Assembly: GCA_003260075.1 (NCBI GenBank)
Contig: QLIY01000126.1
Location: 56,146 to 120,145 of the forward strand
Reading direction: 5' to 3'
Source: Phallusia mammillata
Taxonomy: Eukaryota; Chordata; Ascidiacea; Phlebobranchia; Ascidiidae
DNA length: 64,000 nucleotides
Shown: positions 14,022 through 48,900 of the stretch, piece by piece
Layout: every line of letters starts with the position of its first letter
Numbering within the stretch: the stretch's first letter is position 1
The notes under the pieces: generated by a model
Database searches by the model: none
What the model saw: only the letters and a program-made list of their open reading frames with translations
Told to the model about the DNA's origin: nothing
Program-made: the position numbers and the translations under genes

Positions 14022-15778
14022 CTTTGCTTTTATTCCAACAACACAAAAGATAAAAACAATCTCACTCAACAAAAGTAACACACCTTATCAACAAAATAGT
14101 TTTTGTTTTCTAAACGCAAAAGTGAAGTTTTTCTAAACGCAATCCAGACCAGTACAGCTTTCTCTCCTTCGCGCAGTCAATGTAACGTTGTAAGTGCCGC
14201 TTTGGAAAATATTATTTCTTCATGACTCGACATAAAATTGCACAACATTGCAAAGACTTTTCTCGATTTTGCAACATAACACGTCATCAAATATAAATCC
14301 AATTGCAAACGGAAAAGTAATGGTATTTACGTTGATCAACAAAAAACTGATGAAACATATTGACGTGTTTATCGTTTTCAGTTTTAAATCGTCAAATTGA
14401 TTTTCTTATAAGTACATAGATAGGCGAGTCATTTACACAAAGCGTTACAACACAAGTACGAAAGCTAATTTGAAGCATTTTAAGCTTGTTCTACTATTGC
14501 GACCTTCGCTTTTAAGGGCTGCATACCGTTCTTACGATGTGCAATTAACTTCTGCTTGACGATTGTTTTCATGCAATTAGGTTGGCAAGTAATTGTTTTT
14601 TTGCGTCAGTCGAATAAAATAAATAATCATGAAACTTTTTATTTGTAGCATATTTAGGTCAAAACAAACGCACACGAAAGAGAAAAATAAACGATTAAAA
14701 TAAGGAGGAATATCAACAATTGGAAATTCTGGGTTTTTGATTCGCAACAAAACTAAAAATGTTCATGCAAAATGAATTGTGCCGTTTTATGCAATACAAG
14801 TTATAATGTGGCATATTGTACTGACGAAAATGTACCAAGAGACAGTTATTAGTGCAACAAATAGCTTTGCTTAGTTAATAGGACTTAAGCCTTCAAATAA
14901 AACCTAAGTTTAGATGCATAGATTTGTTAAACCGTATTAGTACCATAATGTACAATAATTCTTTTGCTTGCAATCAGTTGCTACAAAATAAAACATTATT
15001 TTATACAATAAAACAAAACACAATAACAAAAATTAACAAAGTCATGCAAAATAAAGTACAGTTTAAAAAGGCGACACAATAAGAAACACTGCAACAGAGC
15101 ATTCAAGATTGTTAAAAAATACATAAATGAAACTTGATCCACCAAGCATTCAGCACACGAAACAGTAGTTTAAAGAAGAGAAATTGTATCAGAGCAAATA
15201 CATCGTAGTGCAAACTTAATTGAAAGATGAAACTTTATTGTTATAGTGCGATAAAACATATTGGAATACTCAAGTCACCGGAAAATAAGGAAGTACATCG
15301 AACACACAAAACAGTGCACTTTTATTCCAGGGCATTGGATGGAACACGGAAGACCAGTAAGATTGTGAAAAGATGCATAAAATCAAACGGTGAAAAGATT
15401 TGATAAAGAAGCTTACATACATACCTTGCAAAGTAATGTCAGGAACGTATCTTGTACGGTAATACGACGAAGTTTTGAAAACATTTTTATCAAGTAAACT
15501 TCGGTTAACTCGGGGATAAGACGGGATTTTTTTAGTTCAAATGGGCCCGGATTAACCGAGGTTTACGTATTGTGGTGTACCAGTGAGCTGACCAAAAATG
15601 TAACTTTGCAATATTCTTTCAGCCCAGTTATACATATGTATTTGAAGCATAACAATACTTTGGTTTGGCTTGTGAACAAGTAACAACTGAAATTTCAAAT
15701 GTCACTTAGGCAACAGAGCAATCATCACCAATGGCTGAAGTATTTTACTGGCAAAACTGTTTAGGTTAAGCAAATTAA
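14022..15778. other. Spacer between SELENOK and copine 1
   Basis: No gene is visible in 1.76 kb upstream of SELENOK and downstream of copine 1, both on the minus strand. The DNA is AT-rich with many A-runs. The only clear element is a 73-bp MITE at 15494-15566 with inverted ends GTAAACTTCGGTTAA and TTAACCGAGGTTTAC. The SELENOK promoter should lie just above 14021. Confidence 0.6.
15494..15566. mobile_element. 73-bp palindromic MITE
   Basis: The ends GTAAACTTCGGTTAA and TTAACCGAGGTTTAC are inverted repeats with one mismatch. A second copy of about 80 bp lies at 58575-58654, and end fragments occur near 42190-42450. Confidence 0.7.
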
Positions 15779-29662
<13,884 letters not shown>

Positions 29663-31987
29663 TTTGTTTTGCTCACTTCCAAAATAATGTATATTTAAAG
29701 TAAAAGGCTATAAACCTAAAAACATGTACATATATAAGCTATTGCTGCCAGGCATAATATCAAGTGCTTGCATTTAATTCCTTTTTTTCGTTTGTTTATC
29801 AGGCACAATACTATAGTGTTATTTACCCTGATGAAGGCGACCTGTATAGGACGTTGAAACGTCGGAATAAAGATTACATTTGCTAGAAGAGCTCTACTGA
29901 AAAACATGCATTTTTTAAGAGGCAATTTTTTTGGAAAATGTAGATTGCACATGCAAGTAGAGTAATAACTAATAAAAGTTAAGCTATTGCTTTGTTGATA
30001 AAAACAATGTCTTTAAATTAGTTCTATTCGTTTATTAAGCTTTCCTTCAGTAAAGTGCTGACGCTCATAGAGTTTTTTTTGTTCTGTCTGACAACACAAT
30101 GCTTTTCCTAAATTTAACTTATTATTTTCACAAACAAAGCCTTGTTTTGTCATCATTTAGTTGCAAATATGATCTAACCTGTGTTAACTAATACTTGCTA
30201 CATTTCCACTAATTTTAGATTTCAACTTTCGAGCATACTTGACTTTAGTTGATATAATAGTGTCAAAATCGGCAGACTCTTCTAACTACTATGTCAGAAA
30301 AACGATATTTATTGCAAAAAGTCACATTACAAAGCATAATATCTTAAGTATCAACTAAAACAACCAACAAGTGTTAGAAATGAGTCCAGTGAGTAATGAA
30401 CTTCATTCAAGGATTGAGAAACAATACGAATGGCACGCTACATTGAATAACAAAGACATAACTTGCCCTACGTGACTTTCAATAAAATACACAAAACACA
30501 TGTTTGAATGTTTTTGTTTTCGTCATGCGCCGATGCACGCCCGTCATTTAATCACATGACCGAATTGTCATCGCTCACTTTTCGAGGTCAAAGTACTTGG
30601 TTTAGTTGTTAATTTGTAAACCTTTGATTACTATTGGGTTACACTAACTGTTGGGAAATTGATTATCGAAGTTTCTCCTTTATAGTCTTATTGTCATTCC
30701 GTCCCATGATGACGCAGTGGAATGTTTTTTGTAAATCACGAGTGATTACGTCATCGAAACCGGGGGATTTTTCCACATTCGGAAAGTTACTATCGATGCA
30801 CCAAGGTGCCGTGCATGTGCTGTCTCTAAGCAGTTGTTGTAGAGTATAACAAATCTGTTGCTATTGAAACCGTTTTTGTTAAGTGTTGGTCCCTTTAAAA
30901 ACAAATTTGTGCAGTAGACCCCCCCCCCCTGGGGATTTTTCAACCTTCGGAAAGTTACTATTACGATGCATCAAGTTGCCTAGCGCGTGCTGTCTTTAAG
31001 TAAAATTATGTTTACTAAAAGATGGTGGTTTTTGAAACAAATTTGAATTAGGTACGAATATATTTTATTGCAGCACCAACTCAAATTTGAACATAGGCTA
31101 CAACAAACAGAAATAATTAAATTTTTTTCTTGTCCAATCAATTATAAAAAAAAAAACATCACACATTTTCAAACAAAGCCGCACACAAGTCGTATGCTAT
31201 TGTTTAGGCAGAAAATTATCATTAAACAATATGTAGGCCTAAAGTCGAAAAAATTCAAAAATATGCACCAACTCATCACAACTGAAATGTCTGCAACAAA
31301 AATGTTCATTTACAACTTTCAGAGCACAAAAATAGTCCTAGATTAGTGGTTCTCAGTCTAGGGTTTGCGGTGCCCTGGGGGCTGTCGGATGGTCCCAGGC
31401 ATCCAGGGGGCTTTAAATGGCAAAAATTTAATAACAAACATTCAAAGAGACTACAGGTTGAAAACAACTTTGCCATAGGATGGAGCTTATAAATTTATAA
31501 AACGGTTGTGGTGCTACCAACGGGTTAATGAAATAAGATGAGTTTATTTCGCTTGGTGAAAGAAAACATAGCGACACAATTGCACTGAACAATCAACAAG
31601 CGGGAAATACATGCGCAACTTTGAAAGGGTTTGGAGCGCAAAACAATGAACGGCACAATGGGTGGATAATGGGTGAACGCGCTGCAGCTACATCGTATTA
31701 TAAAGCGTTATGTGACTGGGACTAACAAGAAAGTGAGATTGGCGCATAGTGGGTAACACGACTGGGGGGTTGGACATTAGTGGGACCAGTCGAGAGTGCC
31801 CTAAAAAAACTTACCACCCGTGTTTGGGAAAGAGGGTGGGGTTGAGAAGCACTTTTCTAAATTGAAAAGGACTAGCTTTACATGGCCCGGCCTAGCCTAC
31901 ATCAAAAACAGTTCCACTGACGATAAGCTACCGGCTGAATAAAATCAAAATATACATAGTTTTCCCTATAGCATGTTTTGTTTAGAA
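29663..31987. other. Spacer between the two copine genes
   Basis: No gene is visible. It holds a short element end at 29826-29880 (CTGATGA...GAAACGTCGGAATAAA), a duplicated stretch around a C-run at 30920-30929 (GGAAAGTTACTAT on both sides), and a hAT-like element at 31344-31854. The promoter of copine 1 should lie just above 29662. Confidence 0.6.
31344..31854. mobile_element. Degenerate hAT element
   Basis: The left end TAGTGGTTCTCAG and right end GTTGAGAAGCACTT (reverse complement AAGTGCTTCTCAAC) fit the CAGTGGTTCTCAA family seen at 20163 and 52394. The flanking duplication is not clear. No transposase is seen. Confidence 0.55.
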
Positions 31988-38612
<6,625 letters not shown>

Positions 38613-39386
38613 TGTTGCAAAACATGCACGACCTGAGATTTAAGTTTTTCTATGCCCCCGTAACTTGGAAGCATACTGAAATACAGATTGGAAACTTTAT
38701 TGCAACTACCAACAACTGAGCCAATCATTTCAAAGTTTCACTTACACAAAAGCCTTGTTCTTTGCTTTTCCAATTATGTTGACACAGTGAAGTCGTTTTT
38801 CATAAACCTCAACATTAATTAATAGTTAATCAGCACTTTCTTGCTCGCGTTGAGTCAATAAACTTATAATAACGCAACAAGCAAAAAGGGCCATGAAGCT
38901 TAACAGACAATCGTATGTTGTTGTCAATAATTAGCTGTTTTTGCATAACGGTGGAGAGAACATACTCTTTTGAGTGTTACCCATAATATTCAAATTCCTT
39001 TTTAAACGATAACTGACATAAAAACATGACACTTTCTGAAAACAAATGAAACATTTTTTGCAAATTGCCGAAACATTTAATAACTAATAACGGCCTGAAA
39101 CAGAACACAATGATCATAACAGAGAAAGATTTCATCAGAAACAAACGAATCACGGTTTTGCCTGAAACAAAAACACTTTGAATACACAATTACACATTTA
39201 AACAAAAAACCTACGTCTTATCGACATGTACGACGTGTTTTGAAACAAGTGGGGCCCAAAATGGTTCTAAAATAGTGAATGACTGTAAAAATGAAACTGT
39301 ATGACAGATATAAAACCGAATATTAAAAGAACTGAATAAATATTAGGGCTGCAGTAAAAACGTGGAAATGCCCAAATTATTTCATC

Positions 39387-39437
<51 letters not shown>

Positions 39438-39534
39438 ATAAAATAAACAAAAACAAGAACTTTAATCGAAGTTAAGAAAAAAAAAAACTGTAAAAAAATT
39501 GATTAATATTTTATGATTTTCAACTAATAACTGA
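38613..39534. other. Spacer between copine 2 and OTUD4
   Basis: No gene is visible in 0.9 kb upstream of copine 2 and downstream of the OTUD4 stop. It is AT-rich, with a C-run at about 39390-39437. Confidence 0.6.
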
Positions 39535-41509
39535 TTATGCTTGAAACTGGCTTCGTTGGCTTTGTACGTGGACTGACTGATTTTGGGGGTAATGTTGAGG
39601 GTGAATTCCAGCCCCAGGGGTGGGTTCGTACACGGTCAGAGTTTGGTTGTAGGGGGCTGGGTAAGGTTGGTAGTGAGGCAGGTAGGTGGGCGAATGTGGG
39701 TAAACGGGGGCCTGGGTGACCATCGACGAAGCAAGTGGTGGGGCAACTGACAATGATGGGGTATGCTGGGTTTGAGGGGCCTGGGTCAGCTGTTGGGGAA
39801 TTCCCCCCGATTCTGTCACACAAGATTCTGGGTTGTCATTGGAACGTAATTCATCTGAAACCAATTTAATTCGTTAAGAATCGTGGTATATTTTTACAAG
39901 TGGAAGGAAGGTTTAAAATGGGCTTCAAATTAGTAAAAACAAAGTTGCAATATTGTAGCAGCTAAAAAGAAACAAAAACAACATAAGTCAACACTAAATA
40001 AATTAAACTCTTTATAGCTTTCACTTTTTACAGTATCAGTTAAACTAACAGTAAATAATGGTAAAATTGTTTCCATTGCATCAAGCAAAGCTGTTCCCCC
40101 CCCCCCGCAGCCAAAAAAAAAAAAAAAACATAAGTCAACACTAAAAAAAATAAACTCTTTATAGCTTTCACTTTTTACAGTATCAGTTAAAGTAACAGTA
40201 AGAAACGGTAAAATTGTTTCCATTGCATCAAGCAAAGCTGTTTAGGTTTACAGCCCTGAGTTGAATTGGAGTCCAAAACCTTGCCAAACTCTAACACATG
40301 CCAAGCCCAAATTGGGCCCGAAAGTTTGGCGAATTTGCGTTACAAATGATGCAGAGTGTGAAGTCATGCCAGAATCAAACCCGTTTCATTCAAACTCAAG
40401 ACTGAATCTGACCCGAATAGCCGTACAACTCTATGAAAACAACCCCCCCCCCCCAAATGATGCAGAGTGTGAAGTCATGCCAGAATCAAACCCGTTTCAT
40501 TCCAACTCAAGACTGAACCTGACCCGAATAGCCGTACAATTCTATGAAAACAACCACTGCTTAAAACTGCTGACTAGAGCAGAGGACGTACCGTTATGTT
40601 GAGTAACAGGTGGATGTTGTTGGGAGTAAAACTGCATCGGTTGTTGTGAATGCTGTTGGGTTTGTTGTGTGTGTTGGGGAGGAGGCACATGTACGAAGAC
40701 GCGATTCGACTGGAACTGACCCCCCCCCCAGACGCGATTCGACTGGAACTGACTCCCTCCTCCTCCTGAGAGGCTCGAGGAAGGAGGAATGAGGAGCGGG
40801 TGGAAGTGAGGGATGGTTGCCACGCAACCGCCAGGATGCTGCTACAATTTGGACACAGTTACGATGAAAAATGTAAATCACAATTACGTTTTGAAAAACT
40901 TGTCTTTTAATTGTCTAAAATTGAAAAAGGTAAAAGCACCGCCTTTACTTTTTTGATTTCGTTTCGCTTTTCAAAGCTCCACTTAAATAGAACGTATAGA
41001 GCTGCAAGCACACGCTATTATCAAGTTTTCAGCATTTGTGATAGAAAAGCATTAATCAAAAGTCCAACAGGTTTTGATTTTATGTCGGCTATACTTGCCT
41101 GAACAACTGTATGACGCTTCTATTACCAGACATTTTATATCGTCAGTTTTGCTCTTAAGGCAATTTTGTTATCAACCAAAGTTATAACACACAATACAGG
41201 AGTTCCCAAGAAAAGCACTGGTATCCTTTATTGTCACATGAAAGCATTTGACAACACATTTAAGAATAAAGTATGTCTCTTTTACGCCTATTTGTGCCAT
41301 AAAATACACATTAAGTTTAGCGAAAGCGAAATTTTGTTTGCTTTTTTGTTAGGAAACGTTTACAATTCATAGCATTTTTTTCCAATACTCGTGATTGAAA
41401 GTTAAAGCTGGAATCACATATATATATATATTTCGCTATTACAGCATTTGTCAGTATCTACGAAGCAGAAAGATTCGTAAAAAATAAATGAAAACAGTGT
41501 GCATAAATA

Positions 41510-41597
<88 letters not shown>

Positions 41598-42816
41598 AAT
41601 AGAATGTTAAAAAACGTTACTCAAGCTGCAGCGGCAACCAACGTAGCGAGTGAACCGCTACTGCATCAAACAAGCCAAGAAGTGTTTTTTCTGAACTTAC
41701 ATTAATTTTTCCCAACATTGAAATCAGTGCATTATTACACTTACGAGACAAAACAATGTATTTTATTATATCCTCGCAAGTTTAGCTTACCTCAATATAG
41801 CGAAACATCACACACAGAACTTACCGACTGGATTTGTGGGGGGCCAAACTGGGTTGGATTGTTACTTGCATGAACGTAACCCACTTGCTGGGGTTGAACA
41901 ACGGGTGTGGGTGGGACGACATTATGGTAGTGGGGAACTCCCGTGCCCCCCATCACAATGGGACCACTCCTCTGTGTTCCACCACTCAACTGACGGTAAT
42001 ACTGAAAACACCAGAGTCGCTTAAGAAGGTTACACGGGTTATAAAATCAAACATGTCAATTTGTAAATTCAAAAATAACAACGCCTAACCACCAGCTTAG
42101 CGTTTTCATGCAACACTCTGGATGATTTTTCTACGGTTGGGATTTACAGTTACTATGCATTTTAAGGCTTATGCTACTAATTGGAATCCGGGCCCTTTCG
42201 CACCAAAAAAATTGTCCGAAATAGGCGAAGTATCGGATTAATCGATGTCTAATAGTTAAAGTCTTACAACATAACAAATCATTTGTTTCTCGAGTTTTGT
42301 CCGAGTTAGGTGAAGATCTGGACTAATCGAATCCGGTTTAACCTAGGTTTACTGTGTAACCATGGTTGCCATCGACACGGGCCCCCCCCCCTTTGTCCGA
42401 GTTAGGTGAAGATCTGGACTAATCGAATCCGGTTTAACCGCGGTTTACTGTACAACCAAGATTGCCATCGACACGAACCCAAAACTAAGGACAACCGAAA
42501 AATTCAATTTTCATACGAAATGAAATAAAGGTTTTTGAACGATTTTTTTATATTACACGCCATATTTTTGGACAGAAACAATCTGCTCCAGCAACTCATT
42601 GTTCGTTAAAAATACTTCGTGCATCTTAGAAATAATCTCAGAAAATTGACGGTATGGCAACCCTTTGAATAGGTGACTGTGTGGCAGGGGTGTCCAAACT
42701 TTTATTATAGGGGCCAATTTTCATCAGGTGAAGATGGTCGCGGGCCAACGCGTTTTTGCAAAGTTATTAAGCGGACAATTATAACACAAAATATACGGCA
42801 TTTAAGGAAATTTTGG

Positions 42817-42907
<91 letters not shown>

Positions 42908-45900
42908 ACAACCCAAAACCTTAATTCAAATCATAGCGGCCATACGCAACAACATGTGAAACAACAGCTGCGGGCCACTTAAAATGCTATCGCGGGCCCC
43001 GCTTTTGACCCGCGGGCCGCACTTTGGACACCCCTGCGGTATGGTATAGGAACTGTATAGGAAATTTTTCTAGTAGCTCCATTTTTGGGCATGCTTGATT
43101 TGAGATAGGTTTAAGAAGTATTGCTCTCACCTCAATGCCGAGATTGTAGAAATACTGGAAGGGATTCTTATTTTCAGTGAGCAACATCTCTTTGCCTTCA
43201 GTGTCGATCATAGTGACGGTTCCACTGTAGGGAAAGTACCCTGGGGGGCGCTGCACGTTTAGCACTGACCCAGATGTTCCTGCGTTTTGTTGGGGTTGTT
43301 GGGGCTGCATTGAGTCGCAGTGACCCAGAGGTTGTTGAGGGTATCCCCCTGAATCACCCACTACAAGAAAAGGAGTTTTAAAAAGCGTTTTTATTGCAAA
43401 CATAAAAATATGAACGTAGGTTAAACCTTTTGCAAAAATAACAAATAGTTTGTTTTAATGATGTCCTCACTACAACGTTTTTTACATAACAAATCAATGC
43501 ATCAGTGTGGGGTAACATCCCAATCAGTTAAATTGAAAAAAAAAAACATAGCATCACATTTCCACCACAGTATAACAATTGACAAATCGCAAATAGCTGT
43601 ACACTGTACAAGTGCTATGGTGGATCCTAAATTTTTAGGTGGATCTAGATTCAGCCCCCAGGGGTTCTTAGCCAGGGGTGCCCGCACCACTAAGGGGTAC
43701 GAAAACTGTTCCTAGAGGGTGCAGGGATGCTGAATCATAAAGGTTGGTTAGGTTCATTTATTCAAGCTATTACAGAAGGGAAAGCGAAAATTGGTTGGTG
43801 ATTTGAAAGGGGTGAAAGGTTAAGAACCATTTATCTAGAATGCGCTGCAGTAACACTTTCATAAAATCCTCAAAATTTACAAACTTACCCGAATTGATTT
43901 GTACACTTTGTGTTGTCGAATATTCATCTAATGTCATATTTGACATTTCCTCAGCAGCGTATTGCACCACCTTGTGATAGCAGTCATCATCAGGTGACTG
44001 ACCCGCTTGGCATGAACCAGAGGAAACATCCTGGGGTGGGGTCGACTGTGCGTTGGGATTCAGATATACCGTATTATTGCTGTCGCTGCTGCCATTTGAA
44101 TCACCAAGCTAAAAATATACATACAAAGTCTTCACATTGCTAGTGCACATAAATGCGCATAATTGCATGTTTATTTTGTTTAGGTTTTTCAGAAAAAAAG
44201 TCAAAAAATTTGATTAAATACAAATATTTTCAATGAACATTAATCTTGGAAATCACTATCATCGTGCAAGTAAATGAATTTTTTTATTCAGTGGTATGCA
44301 CTTAACCAAATTTGTGCAACCACTTTCAAAAACAAAGTTATAGGCACAAAAACAATATTTGTACAGCCTTCTTTAATTTGGAATAGGTCCCGTACACTGC
44401 AATAGCCCACACAAATTTCGTACTACAACAACTGCTGGTATGTTGTTTGTGTTGAAGTATTGAGAAAAAACTGAAAACTCACCACATTATAATTTCCACA
44501 TTCGGCCCACTGCTCCTCAGGGAAACTCCCATCAGTGAGAATCCTCGTGTCATACAAACCATTGTGTGGTTGGTCTGGAGGTGATTTACTGCAATTGCTC
44601 TCAATCCAAGTAGATTTACACTGAAGGGGACAAAAATATTTGACTTGACAAATAGGTTGTTTTGTTACTTTTTATTCTATTGCATTTTATTGTATAAATT
44701 TCAATTTTTACACATTAATTTTAATTTGTCATACTTTTTTACATTATAGATTTTAACAGTGTTTTTTTACATACAGACTAAAATTAACCACAACTGTATC
44801 TTTTCCTGTAACTTTTACTTTTTAAAAGTGATAAAAAGTGTTTACTTACAGTTTTGTAATCACTGGGGTCGCCCCACATATCGTCTTGCAAATCATTTTC
44901 ATTCATTAAAGTTCCTTGCCCCACATCTGGAATTGATTCATGAGGTGACAGTGTTTTGCTGGTGCTTCCCCAGCGGGACTTTCCCTTACATAACAAGTGT
45001 ACAAATGAACAGTTAATAGCCAAACAATACAGGTGTAAACAACATTAAGACAACATATTAAAATTGTGTTTAGGGGTTCAAAGAAACATTTTTATCACAA
45101 AAGTATTTTGTACAAGTTAGTGCAGAGGTAAAACAAGTAGAAATATTATGTCAGACACTGTAGAAGGACGTTTGTCACCTTGTAACGATTAGTTTTCTGC
45201 GAAGGATAGTCGTCACTGCACAAACAGCAAATAAAATATTTAGGAATCTATTGGTGACGTTAAACTACAATCACCACTGGCATGTTCTTACTGTGATTTT
45301 CTTGACAGATCTGTTTTCGATGAATATTGACTCTTTTCACCATTTGAGTCTGCATGAAAAAAAGTTGTTAACAGCCTAACGATATTTCTATGAAGGTAAA
45401 AGTCCAAAAACATAACAACCTAAATAGCCAATTATTAGTTGTTTAATGACAGCCTCACCAGAAAAACTACTTTGCGATCGCTTCCGTGTCCCACTGCACT
45501 CCAAACCACGTTGGCTGTATGAATATCCGTTAGAATCTTGATCCCTAGAAAAAGCAGTATATTCAAGAAGTGCAATATATCATATATCAGTGTTACATGA
45601 TGTGTTAAAGTGACCTTTGCTTGTTATATTTTCTACCACTGCTGGAATTCCGGGAATAACCCCATGAACTTTCACCAAGCGACGGCCGTCTCCTCCATTT
45701 ACTCGGCCACACATCAGTTCGGCATGAACCTGTACATTTGTTAAAAGCACCAAAATTTAAATAACAAACTCAAGTTTGAAACACAGTGCATACAATCAAT
45801 GCAAGTGATACAAAAAAACATTGTGAATATCAAACAACTTCAGTTATGAAATATGTAAGGCTCTCAACAAAATGCAAAAAGCACTACAGCAGGGGCCCCT

Positions 45901-48900
45901 GGCACACGTACCAAGGTTAACACATGACATGATTTTGCATGGCATGCTACTAACCGATATGTATGTTTATGTTGAAGTACTAATGTCATGTGTTACACTG
46001 CTTGTTTTCAGTTTTTTTTTATCATGTCAGTGTCCTAAAATTCAGTCTACATGCACAAAACACTCAACTTTCTGCTTACTATTAAGGTCAACTGGCACAA
46101 ACCACTATAACCCACAAAAATGTTGGCCACATGGAAATAACAAGTTATTGGGCATGCACTAGGGTTCCTCTATTTCTCGACTTTTTAGTTTCTCGAGAAA
46201 CGAAATTTTTATTTAAGCCGATTTTGTAACAAAACCAAAAAAAAATTCCGATTGTACGTTTTTTCGCTTTTAGTAGCGATCGCAGGTAGTGATTCGCTGG
46301 CAAACCAGCAAAAACCTAAGCGACTGTTGGTCCGAGTTTTAGATATATATAACGCAACTAAGCGTGACTGCTGCTTAGGAAAGGTCAAAGTTTACTGGCA
46401 ACGTACGTCAAAATTCGCTGTTTCGTTGGCAAAATAAGACAGTAATGTGTTCAGTGCGCTCAAAGGGCGAGTTGAAACGAAAAATACACATAACTAGAAG
46501 GGTGGCTTAGCACATATTGCCCTTGCACATACACTATACCCTATTTTAAAAGATTAATATACTTCCTTTACATATTTTATACTGGGTCCCATATCATCCA
46601 CTGTCTTTTATAACCTTGGTTGTTTCTGCAAGCAAAAACTCATGGGTCCCCACACATGCAAAGTTGTAGATAATGCATTTCAATAGATAACAATGAGTAA
46701 GTTTGGTATTGTGAAGACAAACATAGTGATTGGAACTGTGCATATTTAATATGCTATATGGAGTACAAACTATTTAAATTAAAAAACTTATTTTAGGGGG
46801 CTAGCGGGGTAAATACTAGGGTTATTTGGACAAACAAATTGGGAGGCACATCTACATAACTATATCTACCATCTGTATAAGTTTTAGCCACATCCATCAA
46901 GCATTTGATGGCAAAACAAGTCAGACAAACTTTGGGGGGAAAAACATTTTAGGGGCTAGCGGGGTAAATAGTGGGGTTATTAACAAAAACAAAGTGGGAT
47001 GCACATCTACATAACTATATCTACCATCTGTGTAAATTTCAGCCAAATCCATCAAACATTTGATGGTAAAACGAGTCGGACAAACTTCGGGGAAAAAATA
47101 CCCATTTTAGGGGGCTAGCGGGGTAAATACTGGGGTTATCAACAAAAACAAAGTGAGATTTCTCGAGAAGGAACTCTAGCGTGCACAACTGAAAAGGCTA
47201 GTGGTTCTTTTGGTGAAAACAGAATTAATGACCTAAAATTTCATAGTAAAGGAAATATTACAAACAACTTCTTAGTTTTGTTTGCACTTACCACTGAAAG
47301 TGTCCAATGGTTTAGCATTCTTCACTGCAATCGTGTGCATTCCTCCTAGTGCTTCAATAAACACAGTGATCGGGCCATTCTCTGGTGAAACTTCTTGCAC
47401 ATGGCTCACAAGAGTTTTGCTGCAAATAACAACAACTTAATACAGCAGAAATAAAGTAATGCTTGGTCTTACCTGTAAATACTGAGAACAACCAGACATC
47501 GATCACCGATAAGATACTGCATCCCTTCAGCCACAGCAAAGTCAATGTATTGTTGTTCTAATAATTTGAAAAATGTAAACTAAAACTGTCCAAATCCACG
47601 AAAAAGTTTAACAAACAATTTTCGACAATGGAATATCAAAAAAAGTTCCACGCTTGTGTTTACAATAGGTTCAGTTATGCATGAGCTGCCTTGTGTTTAC
47701 TAGGTTGGGTGTTCTATTCCTGTCCAGGCAACTTGTGTTTCTTTGACCAAAAAACTTAAGCAACTCTGCTTAAAGAATTAAGGGTGGGGGGACACTTTAG
47801 AGCAAAAACATTCAGCTCATCTATGATTTAACAATCTTGCAATAAAACAGACAGTCATTGTGAGTATCATGCATTTAAGGGTTGTCCGGCCAACAAAAAT
47901 AAAAGTGAAACAAACACGGCGTTGAATAATTACATCAAGCCACATTACAACATATTGGTTGCAAAACTTCTCAGGATAAGGATCCCACTTTTTTAGAGAG
48001 GCTTGAAAAAACATTTGAATTGATGAGCAGTGATTGTTAAAATGTCTACAATATGATTTGTTATTATTACACACCAAGTCTTCTGGCAGTTATGTTTTAA
48101 ATCAGTTCAAAATGATCCACTTCCATCCAAACTATAGGAAGATACCTCATGTAACAACTAACAAACAATTGTTTGTGACTTTTGCCTTAAAGTTTCATAC
48201 TTCTCTTAATAGTGATCCAAAAATCATAATCAATGTTTCGATACACAGATGGATCAAGTCCTCTCACAAAATCAAGTGAAATTGGAAGTTTGTATGCAAG
48301 GCCAAGTTGATCCTGAGGTGGAATGCTAAAAAACAAATGTAATAAATAAATCAGTTTTAGTGTTTACATATATCAGGGGTGTGCAACTGGTGGTACTAAA
48401 TACCACATGTTACCATGTGGCAAGCAGTTTTAATGGACATAAATATGCTTCAGGCGAAAATGATAATTTTGCAGTATTTGAATGGGCCGTCAGTTAGAGC
48501 TGTTCGGTTTGGGGTGAGGATTTGTTGTTAAAGTTACACTACCATCTGGTCTTATTTACTAGTGATGGGACGATACCGAGTTTTGAAGTGAGTACCGATA
48601 CTAGTGATGGGACGGGTACCCGGTACTCGGTACTCGGTATCGATGGTATCGAACGATTTCAGTGGTATCGATACTCGTACTCGGTATCGAAATATTTTGC
48701 CTCAGTTTTCGATACCAACGTGCGAGTACCAAAGGCCGATTTACACCATAGGAATACGGGGAACTTTATGCCAATATTTACTTCGGACAGCACAAAATTG
48801 GAAAAAAGTTCCGCCAGTTTACGTATAATTATCTTTTTCGCTATCACGTGGAGATTATATTTTTCGGCATGTGTGTGTGCACGCCTGTACCCCGACCATG

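Noticed and set aside
29826-29870. A complete hammerhead ribozyme
   Set aside because: The core bases are present, but stems I and III cannot be drawn from the flanks; kept only as a hammerhead-like motif.
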